A stretch of DNA of 64,000 bases from Oxytricha trifallax (taxonomy: Eukaryota; Ciliophora; Spirotrichea; Sporadotrichida; Oxytrichidae): positions 43,643-107,642 of the forward strand of contig ARYC01002108.1 in the NCBI GenBank assembly GCA_000711775.1. Direction: 5' to 3'. The notes below the pieces were generated by a model. It was not told the DNA's origin. It ran no database searches and saw nothing but the letters and a program-made list of their open reading frames with translations. Shown in pieces: positions 36,320 through 47,745 of this stretch. The translations under genes and the position numbers were made by a program. Position 1 is the stretch's first letter. Each line of letters starts with the position of its first letter.

Positions 36320-37708
36320 TTCTCTCGTTGTCTCCATCAATATCATAATCCTCTTTTGAGTCTTATAGGTCATTAAATACTTTAGTTTATTTGTTATTAA
36401 TAAAGTCTTGTCTCTGAGTTGGGGTTTTGTCAATCAATTGATCTTCATCGAAATCACTGTTGTTATCTTCATCATCAAATTTTATAAATAATTATTCAAA
36501 AAAATCAGAATCTCTACTATTTACATAAAAAATAAGAATATTAATAATTTAACTATAATCAAAGAATTAGAGGGAAAAATTGGAAAATTTATTATATTCA
36601 GAAATTATAAAATTTAAATCTTGATTAAGCATCAATCTATCATTACTAGCATTTTTATCAAAGGGGTTGGCAGTTCTAGGGTCTTTATTTGTAAATTGCA
36701 ATATTTTGTTTTCCATTTCATCAGTTGAAGAAAAATAAATACTTTGGAATTTATCAATTTACATAATTATATACACAGAAATTTTTATTAATTTAAAAGG
36801 AAGATGAAGAATTCTTCTCCTCTAACTCATCACTTATAAAGCTTTTACGAGACTGATGCTGATTATCGCGCTTCGCTAAGTTTGTTACTATTTTGGATAA
36901 TAAATAAGGTATGAAATCCTTTAAATAATCATAATTGAAATATGAGTATCATAAAAATTTACTAAAAAGCAGCTCTTCCAAATAAACTCTGTACATGCGT
37001 ACTACTATTTCCATTAAATAATTAGTTATTTTTTGCTGATTATTCACGTGCTATTTTGGCTTTTCCCATGTACAGGAAGACTCACATCTTCAATATCGTT
37101 CGTTGATTGTTTCTATTATACGGTCTGCTGTAGTTTAATCTTAAATCCACATCCGTTTTAGTTTCTCTCTTGCAAACTCTAATCATCGATATCAATGTGC
37201 TCCTAATCTTTATAATAATGAGCATTTGACTTTGGAGTTAAAAGAAGCTAATCATCTTTCAAATTGATTCTCTATTGCTGGGAGCTCTTTACTCTATCAG
37301 TGAAGTTATGCATTTGTTGGTTTAGAGGGTTTGAGCTGAGCTGTTCAGAGCACTTTCTGTATTATTGCCTCGTTTGGTGTCTAGTTTTAAAGGAGATATT
37401 GGAGTTATGCCGTTGACATCGTTAATTAAGGCGTTTACAGATCGCTCTTGCAAAAGGTTCTTTCGTTAATTATCAATGTCAAAGTTCTCATCATCTGAGT
37501 TGTAATTAATAATTAAAAATATTAGGGTAGCAGAAGATAAGAAAGGTTGTAAAATTAAATAAAATCAAGTCGCATGGTAAATCGTCTTCGGTAATATATT
37601 CATATTCATCATCATTTTATATCACTCTATTAGTATCTGGCTCTTCGTCATAACTGTCTCTCTCCAGCATGTGTTCCTTCTCATCAGAACGCTTTGGAAT
37701 ATTAGTTT

Positions 37709-37752
37709 CTATAAAGTTATGAATAGCATATTAACATACTGAAAATTTTAAC
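37709..37752 (-). other. Channel 2 intron, 44 nt
   Basis: GTTAAAAT...TTTATAG, between KNMSFKAW and ETNIPKRSDEKE. Same position as the 862-nt channel 1 intron. Confidence 0.65.
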
Positions 37753-37989
37753 CCATGCTTTGAATGACATGTTCTTATACATAACAGCCAATAAGAGGTT
37801 TACAGTAACCGCCTTTATCCTCTCTGACTTTCTTTCTCTCGATAAAATTTTCTATTTGACCTTTAAAAGTTTCTTAAGAGTCCTAAGTTTTATGCCAATT
37901 AAATACGTTGTCTAGATCTCTCTGTACCTTAGATTCTTTTCATAGTCTAGTATAGAAGCTCATTAAAGTAAATAAAGCCCTCTTCATCA

Positions 37990-38024
37990 CTGTAAATAAA
38001 AAGTTAAAACAAACTAAGAGTTAC
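37990..38024 (-). other. Channel 2 intron, 35 nt
   Basis: GTAACTCT...TTTACAG, between VKRDLE and SDEEGFIYFNELL. Position shared with channel 1. Confidence 0.7.
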
Positions 38025-39545
38025 CTTTCAAGATCCCTTTTTACGATGTTTCTCAAGATTTCAGCCTCTTAAACGTTTCCAAAATAATCTACCCTGAAGC
38101 TCTCTGAAAAATTGGACTAAACATTTTTATTGATTTATATGGTTATGATTAAATATAAAAATTTTTTAAGTCTAAAGCTCTAATTTTGATTCCAGTAAAT
38201 TCTTTCGAAAATTTAGCCCAAGATAATTTAAATTTCTCTAGATAATCTCTGAATTATTGCAATATATTATCATTAGGCAAATAATAGAGCTCAAATTGTT
38301 GCAAGTTAATTAGAATGAAAAGATTGAGCATCACATATGATTGAGCCATAACAAAGATTATGACTAAGACCACAATTAACGTTTGGAATGCAATCAATTA
38401 TAAATTTAAAAGATTCATATACTTCTGTCCTTTAAATTATTTCGAATATGGGCTTACATTCATAGTACCCTACATGATTAATGGCCAATCTTCTCCTGTT
38501 AAGATTCTCAACAACATAATCATAGCTTAAGAGAAATTAGATAAATTAAAGTATATTGGATCTTTTATAACTCCCTTAATTATTGTGCTAAACATAAAAA
38601 TACTGAGCACTGCGAATATGAAATAGACAAGCATTAATAGTGCAAATACATTGAAAAGCGATGGCAATGAGAAAGTGATTGTTTGAAGTAAAGCCTGTAG
38701 TCTTTTGTATTTATTTAAGAGCCTGAACAATCTACTTACTCTAAGAACTCTTAGCACTCTGGCAAGTTAAGGTCCTACTCATAACTTGAGCAGACTACAA
38801 AGAAATCAAATTCGTGCCATCCTGGAATGAAATATCCACTGCCGTTTCCAATGAGTTAGGAAATACATTCGAAGGTAAAAACTTCTATAAAGAATTAATT
38901 TTAATACTCAAGACCTTTAGTATATTCTACAGTTTAACCTTCAAATGTCATTGCCATTTAGGCCATATTAAGAATAATGCATATCATTATAAAGAAGTCA
39001 AATTTGGTTTCAGCTTTAGTAAAATTGTACATGAATTTTGAAATTTTATTCTTGGGAATTTTGATGATTTCTAGTTTTGCGTCTGTAATCATCTTCATCA
39101 TATCAACCAATTTAATTTCATGACCTTAAAGTAATAAAGCTTCTTTCTCGTATCTCTAGGCTGATTCAAAGTTCATAAATAAGACTAAGAAGAATGCTCT
39201 TATAAAAACAAAGGCTACAAAGAAATAAGCATTAGTTCGAGAGGCGTCTGCTTTTGGTCCCGATTCTAATCCAGTAATATCGGTGTAAGTATACATTAAA
39301 TCTGGCCAACCTTCAAGAGTAGCTACAGAAAATAGAGTTAACATACCTGAATCACATAATCAAAGTGCTGATCGTTAGTTTTCCAAACACCTCTATTTTT
39401 TAAGCACTCTACTTTGTTACCAATTATATACTTGTTAACTGAGCAATATTGCAGCTTTCCAGCAAATAGATTTACTCCAATTATAGCAAAAAGGAGGAAA
39501 ACAAAAGTTAAAGATAGCTCCCACAGATGATAGTATTGCTAAAGT

Positions 39546-39823
39546 GTAATGTCTTTTTTATCTTACTCCTGGAGTTAGGTCACTCGACTTAAATTTGAGA
39601 ACATATTTTAATAAATTGAAAGGCATTTAATTAAAACTAGTTAACTCTGTCCAAGGATGATAAAAAATAGTTCCGCTAATTGTAAAGTTCAGCTAATTTT
39701 GAATTCTATAAAAAGAGCCAAATTTCCTTTATAGCAATCTTTAACCTACACTAATTATAATAATTTATTTTATAACTAAATTAAATTACTACCAAATCAA
39801 TTTTATTTTTAAAATAATTCAGT
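39546..39823 (-). other. IES in channel 2 domain III, pointer ACT, MITE-derived
   Basis: AGT (plus strand) at 39543-39545 and 39821-39823. Excision of 278 bp joins SMKTVVT to LAILSSVGAI, matching SMKTVVAALLSSIGAI in channel 1. The insert resembles the palindromic elements at 22012-22440 and 26543-26955 (TAAAGTTCAGCTAATTTTGAATT). Confidence 0.65.
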
Positions 39824-42800
39824 AACTACGGTTTTCATTGAAGAGATATGTGAAATGAATCTTAAAGGTCTCAAGATACGTAAAAGTCTAACAATTTTGA
39901 TAATTGCGATATTGACTACACTAAAAGTCGCATCTATTAAAGAAGTTACCACAATGAAAAAGTCCATTTGTGACCATGTTTCTCTCAAGCAGGAATTTTT
40001 ATCTTAAATGAACCCAAAAGCCACTACTTTTATTAAACATTCACCAGTAAACATTATTATAGGAATATAAAATTAAATGGGGAATAACAAACTGTTATTA
40101 AATATGAGTTACTTTTTATTCATTTTTTAATTTATATAAAATGTTCTCTCTTTATAATCAAATTTTAGTTATTGATATATCAATAACTTTATTTTTCTAA
40201 AATATATTGAAAAATAAATCAAGTCTACCAGAAATTATAACTATTGGATCATCATCAGGGGCAGAGAAGTAGTAGGTATCAAAGATCAATTTTAAACTAC
40301 TTAATATGATAAGAATCAATATAAAATTCTCGAATCTATTATCATGAGCTATTTTATAGCAGTATATAGCAATTAAAAATATGCCTATTGTGAAATGTTT
40401 CATTATTATAAACCTCAAACCGGGGCAATTTAATTTTTTTAATTATGATAATTGCCTGCATAATTGGCAATACCAAAGATATAAGTTTTTAATAGAATTT
40501 AATTATGTTTCATTATTGAAATTTTTTATATCATAGTAAGAGTGAAATAAATATAATTGATTTGAGATTGCAATTAAATTTATTTTGGTGTAATTTATTA
40601 TTAATTTTTACGTAAAACTTCTATAATTTAATTTAATTATTTAATTTATATATTTGAATGTTTAAAAGCAAATTTTATGATTCTCTATAAATTTTATTAG
40701 AATTTTTTATTTTAAATCGATTAAATTAAATGCTACTCTAAAAATAGGTCCAAAACAGCAGATTTAATCATGTTCTTATTATATATTCTTAATAATTAAA
40801 AGAGTATCAAAATAATTTTGGCTAAGTCTAGGGCTTTATATTCTAATCTAATGCTCTTGTCTAAAAATATAAACTGATCTCTCACACTTAACACCATCAA
40901 AGAGAACATTTTTTTGTTTGAAAGTTCTCTTTTTCTTTGCTCTAAAGCTTCTTTATCAGCTTCCATAGATTAAAACTCCAAAACTATCAAATAATTTTAT
41001 CTTGTAGTTTAACTATTGGTGCAATAAAAAATATTTTAATTTGCTGAAAATTAAAGAATTAAATGAATTAAATACAGATTATATTTAAGAATCATAGTAG
41101 ATTTTATTTAAGCGATATTTAATACGATAAATACGATGAAATTTAATTACAAAATTTGAATTTGACATAATATTCTTTTTGGCAATTTTTTCAAGTATTA
41201 ATTTATCAAGTATGTTACTTTGGCCTTCATTTCCCCTTCTACTGAAGTTGTGACTCTTCTTCTTCTTCTTTTTCTTTGTATCCCCAGTAGCATTTGCATC
41301 TCCCTCTATAATATTAAAGCTAATTTTAATTAATAAACTGTAAAATAAGTAAACATTGTATCTCCTCGAATTCTGCGATGAGGTCTTCACCCTCTTTCTC
41401 TTTCAATGCCACTAGTTTTTGTCTTTCTCTCTCTGCCTTCTTTTCAGGAGTTTCGTGGTCTTCTTCATCAACAGATGTGAAAGCGTCTAGTAAGATAGCC
41501 AGAAACAAGTTTAAGAGCATAAAATTTTTAATGAAAATGCAGGCTATAAAGTATATTACTGATATACCTTTGATGATATCGTTTCCCATTGCGATGAACA
41601 AGGATTAGTTCCAGTTTTCCATGGAAAGTAAGATGAAAGAAGTAATGAATGCTCAATTAAAAGAATCAAAGTTAAACCTATGTCATTAAAATTAGATTTC
41701 AATTAATTCAGGCAATGTTTATACCTTGATTTAGTTATAATATTTCTAAATTGCCCTCAAAATAGCTGCATCCCCAGCAATGCGTAGATAAATATGAAAA
41801 AGAACAGAAGCATACCCAAATATACAAAACTAGAAAGTGACTTCTATATAACCGAAATAATGTTAATTATAGATTCGAGGCCTCTTAGCAAACGCGCTAC
41901 TCCTAGCACTCTTAAAGTTCTAAGCATTCTTATGGATCTTAAGGCACTAAAAGCTCCACTGCTACTCATAAAAACTAATTCTACTAGGGAAAGAATAACG
42001 ATGAATCCGTCCATGTAATTCATTTTGTCTCTATGCCATTTTACGATGCCGATTGCAGCAATCTTTAAGAACATTTCTACTGTGAAGATTATGGTAAAGA
42101 AGGTATTGAAACTTGATTTTAGCATTATAAAGGCTTTATTACAAAATTCTCATTTCGTATATAAACTTTAAATGCTCTAATCTTATATAAACTTGAGATA
42201 ACACTCTATTTTGCCGGATCAATTCCATAGTGATCCATCGATAAGATGATTGTATTTGAACCACTAGTAAAGTCATAAGATTTTCAACCAACCCACCCTT
42301 CATAATTTTCTTATTCAAAGTTCTCCATCTTTTAAAGTAGCAATAGAGGCCATGAGGCCAAATTCTGATTTTATTTAAACTATCTAGAGCAATTCTGGTT
42401 TTATATGGATCAAATCGTGTCAAAATGTCTTGACAAATACATTTTCATAAAATGAAGGATTTGAAATGGCTAAGTTTTAGGTTAGACTTTATCTTATAAA
42501 ACAGTTAAAGATTATAGGTTTATATTGAAAGATTCATATACAGAAAACCTTGTATAAATTATAAACCATTCGACAACATCAATTCTACGATTAACAGCTG
42601 CATCTATAGCTTTATTAACTTAAACTTTATTATCAATTTCTCTATCAATAAAGTAGTCCTCATTAAAATTGTCCATCTCCTAGCTAGTATCTGATATTTC
42701 TTCCTCTTCAACTTCATGATCTTTAAACTTCAGATTATTCTTCTTTTTCTTGGTTTTGCTCGGCTTCTTTTTTACATGGCGACTCTCTCCTTCCTTTATT

Positions 42801-43038
42801 TTTATTTAGTCTGGGAGCTTGCTGAAGTTAACTGACATACAAACTTTAGACTGCTTCATATTTAAAAAAATATTCCCTCTCTCAATTTACTGATAATTTG
42901 ATTTGATATGAAGATAATTGATAATAATATTTCGCAATGAAATATTTGTCTACATCCTATCTTTTATAATCAACTTAATATTACTGTTTACAAAAAGGCA
43001 ATTCTCTTTTAGTTCACATTCATCAAGTTCAAATCCAT

Positions 43039-43181
43039 CTAAAATATTAAAGTCATTAAGTAATTAAGTTAAATCTGAAAAGTTATAAAAGAGGCACCCC
43101 TTCTAGAAGGAGGTGACCTTGTGGAATACTACACATTTAATACATAAAATTCATGATTCACAATATTCATTATATACTTAC
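43039..43181 (-). other. Possible intron in the channel 2 linker
   Basis: GTAAGTATATA donor and ATATTTTAG acceptor, 143 bp, between protein-like IRFSGNKTFYFIKDL and GFELDECELKENC. The phase of the two sides does not agree cleanly, so it is tentative. Confidence 0.35.
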
Positions 43182-43239
43182 CTTAAATCCTTTATGAAGT
43201 AAAAAGTCTTGTTGCCACTGAACCTTATGATTTGCTAAT

Positions 43240-43900
43240 TTAAAAATAAATCCTAAGTTAATTTTAAGATTTTATAAATTAAAAATTCTAGTAATTCAAT
43301 ATTTTAATGGAAATCCTTTTTTAATATAATTTTGTCGAATATTTTGCTAAAATAAGGTCCTTTTGTATTATTAATTTAATAATAAAAAGTTAAGGAAGAA
43401 AGAAGGGAGGAAAATTCAGGTAAGAAAATTACCGATGATGCTGAAGGGGGCTATAGTAGAGGGAACTAAGGAACTGATAAAAGCAATAGACAATTACGAG
43501 AAGTCTATTGGACAAAAACAGTAAGTGAGGGAAGCAGACATTAAAGAATGAATAGCGTAGAACCGCAGCATTACTGCACGTAATTAAGTTCTGATTTACA
43601 GAGTTATACTTTTGGTAATTCATCACTGTTCATTTCTTTTTCGTATTTTTAATTTACCTTTAAGTATTTTACTACTAGAAAGTTAAGCTTCAAATAAAAA
43701 ATCAGTTAAATTGGAAAATTTTTTCACTAGAAATACTTATAAATTTGAGAATTAAAAAATTTAATAGATATTTAATATCCATTCCTTTATAATATACTTT
43801 TTTGAATTTTTTATTTTAAAAATAATAGAATTAAAATAAACCAATTATGTTTAATTTGTCTATCTATATTTTTACACCATATATCATTTTCAAATTTTAT
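43240..43900. other. Insert in the channel 2 linker with a plus-strand open stretch
   Basis: AT-rich DNA interrupting the minus-strand linker. Its centre (43427-43660, plus strand) is GC-richer and open for about 75 codons (ITDDAEGGYSRGNQGTDKSN). No homolog recognised. It may be an IES with its own short ORF or a segment of another gene. Confidence 0.3.
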
Positions 43901-46156
43901 AAGGTGTTAAAGTGTTTTGATTGTTATTTAGTCTCTTTAGGATTTACTTATCTTTCATTACATCTGGTCTTTAGATCCCTTAATAACCTGAAACATATGA
44001 AGGTTACCCAGATCTTTGGTTACTTCCCTGAGCTCCAGTAGAATTCCCTCTTCTCTAGCTTTGCTTATAATAGATATTAACTCTACTAAATTTAAACTAT
44101 GACTATGGTCTGCTATATTTTGATTTGAAGCTTGTATACAAAATAAAACGAAACACCACTTCCAGTTCTTCTTAACAGATGCTTTTTCCTGTCGCTTAAT
44201 GCTCCCGAATTTGGTGCTCAGCTTCTCTAGAAATATTTAAGCCTATTTTTATTTGACTCTTTGAGCTCTTATGATTTGAAGAATTTCTCACCGACACTTC
44301 CCCAGACCTCATCCCGCTAAATTATGATCGCAATATAATTTTAATTCAAATTATAATAATTAAATTTACTATTTTCAAGAGAACCGATTGACATGTTGTT
44401 ATCATAGATAGATTCTTTGCTCTTTAATCTTCCTGGCTCGTCGAACGCACTGATAAATATTTTGTTATTGTTCTAAGTATTAATTCTTGAGTTATTCATT
44501 TGACTGTTGACAAGCTATAATTGATCTTCCTTATTTGACTTTAAAGTTAGCCCTAGTTCAATTCATGCTCAATCAAATTATAATACTTTATATAAAATTT
44601 GAAGCTACAACATGCATAGTTAAACAAAAAATTCTAAATATAAGTGAAAATGTTGATAATATTTAATGTTCATCATTTTGTTTTCATGCTTAGGCTTTTC
44701 AAAAACTATAGAAAGGGTTTCTGTGACATAAATATCAGATTTATGATTTTTACCGTAGAGGTCTTCAAGTTTTTTTAACGCTTCATCTTGGATGTCTTCT
44801 GAGTCTCTAATATCATCCTTTGACTTTGGTCCATTCAAATAAAAAGAGAAAACATAAAGTCCTTTTTACAGGAGGGTTATAAGCGCCCATTTGTTTAGGC
44901 AAAGGAGGCTTCTTCGAATCAACTACAAAAGCTTAGCTCTTTATAGCTGTCTCATCGTTTTACTTAGCCTCTCTTCCCTCAAAAATATCATCAATCAAAG
45001 TAAACTTATAATTTTTCATCTTTAGAGCAACTTTCTTCTTTTGCTTTTATAAAACTTACTCCATTTCTTGAACTTCGTCTTCCTCCTCATCAAACTTTTT
45101 CATTTCATCTTTCCTTCACTTCTTTGAGGAACTTATTATCCACGAAGCTTGCCTTCTTGTTAATAATATGACCAGTATCCATTTGCAAGAAGTTGTCTTC
45201 TTATATTGAATGTCTTTGATAAGAGATCCACTTCGAAGCAACTTCTTTTTGTTTTTCTTGAAATTAGGGCTATTAGAGACTGGTAGTTCGAAACCACCTC
45301 TAAGCTATATAAATCTGCGCTTTAAGATTTTTTCATTTTTTCCTTTTTTAAGTTGAGTCTTCTTTTTACCATTAGATCTTATCGCTTCTGCAAAGAAAAT
45401 GTTTCTTCTTTTCTTCATGACTTAGATTCTTTCATTCTTAAAAGTTCAAATAATTTAAACTATTACTATTCATTAAATACCACGGTATATTTATGAAGCG
45501 TCTTTTACTTGATAAATTAAGATCTTGCCCTAACAGTACCTCTTTCTAGAAGCGTTTAACTCATCTAGTCACCATCTCTTGAATTTCCAAATAGGAATAA
45601 TTTGACTTTGTCAAATCATTGCCAAAAGTTTGTCTGGGCTGAGACTTAGAACCTCTTGCTGATCTCATGCTCTCTTTAAACTGATTAATAGTTTCATTAA
45701 GAAAAGGGTCTTTGATAGTTTTCTTGATAAAGATTTTCTTTTACATAGCTTTCTCTTGTCAAGGCGAATTTTTGAAAAGTGACATTGCTTTTTCTTTGAA
45801 AGTTGACTTCTTAGAATTGTTGCTCGTTTTACTTGCTGGGCTTAAATCTTTAAATTTTTCTTCCTCTTCTTCTTCTGTAGCCTCGTGTTTGTAGCCCTAA
45901 TGAGAGGGTATTAAGCTATTTCTCCTTTTTGAATTATTGGAGGGAGGTCTAAGTTTGGGGTTTAATGAGACTAAAGAATAAACGTTTGATTCGGCGAGAG
46001 TCTAATTTTCATTTTGCATTTAGTAGTTTTCTCTTGAGCTTCTTTTCTGCAGTATATTTCTTTTGGTTATTAATTTTTCTCTGTTGTAGCTATTGTTGAT
46101 TTTCTTTCTAAATGATTTGCATTATTTGCATTGCTGTTGTCGAGATTTCTATTATT

Positions 46157-47271
46157 GATAAAGTATAATTGAAATGTGGAATTTTGAAAATAAAAATATA
46201 ACAGTATGTGTAATTAATTATAACTGCCACTAATTTACTATGTTCTTAATCGTAATTTGATTTAGTACACTTTTAATATTAAAGATATCTTTTAATTATT
46301 AATTATAACCAAATTATACATTGTACATTGTTCAGTTTTAGAATTTTAGTTTTTTTTATATTAAGGCGTACTAAATCATTGTACATTGTACAGTTTTAAA
46401 AATAGTTTTTTTTTATCAGATTGTACAGAATGAAAAGTGATTAATAATTATTAGGAACTTTAATTATAATAAATGCTGATTTACTTCAGATTGCTAGTCA
46501 TTCTATTTGTTCTCCTTGATCCTCGTTCACATTCTGTTGACTTTACTTAATCTCATGTCCCCCCATGTGCGTGTTTTCTATGATTGTCTCCTCGTCCATC
46601 AGCAACTCGGCGCCCCCGTCCTCCACTAATCGCTGTTTAAAGTAGAGCGCCAGCTCAACCTCCTTAAAAGTGAACTTCTCATCCTGTCTGATCATCTTCT
46701 CTGAAAACTCCACTTTTAGTATTCTCGTCTCAAATGACTTTTTGTCTAGTGGACTCATTTAGTCAAACGGCAAGTGATTGGAGATAGCTATTACTTGGCA
46801 CTTTTGAAACCTTATCACAGGATTTTGGTATTTAAGGTTGACAGGGTACCCCTCGCCCTCAAAGAATGTCTTGAGATCATCAATCTTTTCTCCGTTTTTA
46901 AAAAATGTCTCTCTTTATTTCATCTGTGCCATCCATTTAAATACTTAAAGCATTTATTATAATTAAAGTTCCTAATAATTATTAATCACTTTTCATTCTG
47001 TACAATCTGATTAAAAAAAAACTATTTTTAAAACTGTACAATATACAATGATTTAGTACGCCTTAATATAAAAAAAACTAAAATTCTAAAACTGTACAAT
47101 GTACAATGTATAATTTGGTTATAATTAATAATTAAAAGATAATTTAATATTAAAAGTGTACTAAATCAAATTACGATTAAGAACATAGTAAATTAGTGGC
47201 AGTTATAATTAATTACACATACTGTTAAATTTTTATTTTCAAAATTCCACATTTCAATTATGCTTTATCAA
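46157..47271. mobile_element. TIR element carrying a Rep-like helicase gene, inserted in channel 2
   Basis: Long inverted repeats (about 46157-46477 and 46951-47271, about 320 bp each, nearly identical) flank a central ORF. The whole is bounded by 7-bp direct repeats TATTATT (46150-46156 and 47272-47278). Removing the element and one repeat joins two coding segments of the channel 2 linker in frame, so it behaves as an IES. The TIR tip (GATAAAGTATAATTGAAATG) resembles tips of elements A and B. Confidence 0.8.
46498..46932 (-). CDS. Rep-like SF3 helicase C-terminal domain protein
   Basis: ATG at 46932 (complement) to TGA 46498-46500, 144 codons with TAR as Gln, uninterrupted, and richer in G+C than its surroundings. 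It lies entirely between the inverted repeats. The middle part (about residues 30-75) has a hydrophobic strand ending in Ser-Asn (CQVIAISNHLPFD), like motif C of superfamily 3 helicases of Rep proteins, followed about 15 residues later by an Arg in FETRILKVEF, the usual place of the arginine finger. The Walker A and B motifs and the HUH nuclease domain are absent, so alone it cannot be a complete Rep. A Glu/Asp-rich C-terminus follows. Family assignment is by motif only. Confidence 0.5.
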
Positions 47272-47462
47272 TATTATTTTCAATTTTTGGATCTTCAATC
47301 ATTTATTGATTAATTTAATTGCTGGGACTTTGATAATTCTCATCATTAGAATTCTCATCATCACCGAATTCATCATCGCTGTCTAGAAACTCAAAGATGT
47401 CAAAACTTTGCTGTAGCTTTTCATATGCTGCCTTTTTTACCTTATTTATAGCTTCATCTTTC

Positions 47463-47745
47463 TCATTATTAAGCGAGTATAATTAAAATGTGGAGACTGT
47501 TAAAAATAAATAAAAAATAAGATAAAATAAAATTATGTTCATATCAATATACATGTATTAAGATCAAATAGTCGCTAATTTGAATTATGTTTGAGTAGAT
47601 GCTTATTTATGATTAATTAATTAATCAGCTATCTAAAAATGGAATTTTTGTTTTTTTTCAACTTTTCTGATTTATTTCTATTTTAGGGCAGTGATCAAAT
47701 AGATTATGTAGCTTATCTTTAAGATTTTCAAAAAGTTTTCATGAA
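47463..47745. mobile_element. Truncated copy of element A abutting the satellite
   Basis: Starts with TTATTAAGCGAGTATAATTA and follows element A (25085 onward), including the TTTCTATTTTAGGGCA block near 47684, until it meets the first satellite unit near 47745. The matching right end is not in the window. Its left boundary interrupts the channel 2 linker (EKDEAINKVKKAAYEKLQQS ends here). Confidence 0.7.

Larger units (their letters stand above)
36320..47462 (-). pseudogene. Second Ca2+-channel paralog (channel 2), domain I absent from the window
   Basis: Minus strand. From high to low coordinates: I-II linker (47290-47460 and 43900-46150, homologous to the channel 1 linker, e.g. LKKLEDLYG...TETLSIV), linker end (42560-43040), domain II (41330-42430; S4 LRSIRMLRTLRVLGVARLLR, pore SMENWN), domain III (39150-40420; pore TLEGWPDLM), domain IV (38280-38870; S4 LRVLRVSRLFRLL, pore TGEDW) and an acidic C-terminal tail (36320-38020). 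One Glu in each visible pore loop. Signs of decay against channel 1: the S6 region of domain III lacks several residues near 39190, S5 of domain III lacks about seven with a frameshift near 39505, the S3-S4 region of domain IV lacks about 20 residues near 38790, and TGA stands at an S4 Arg position and at two other sites. Domain I would lie beyond the satellite array. Confidence 0.7.
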
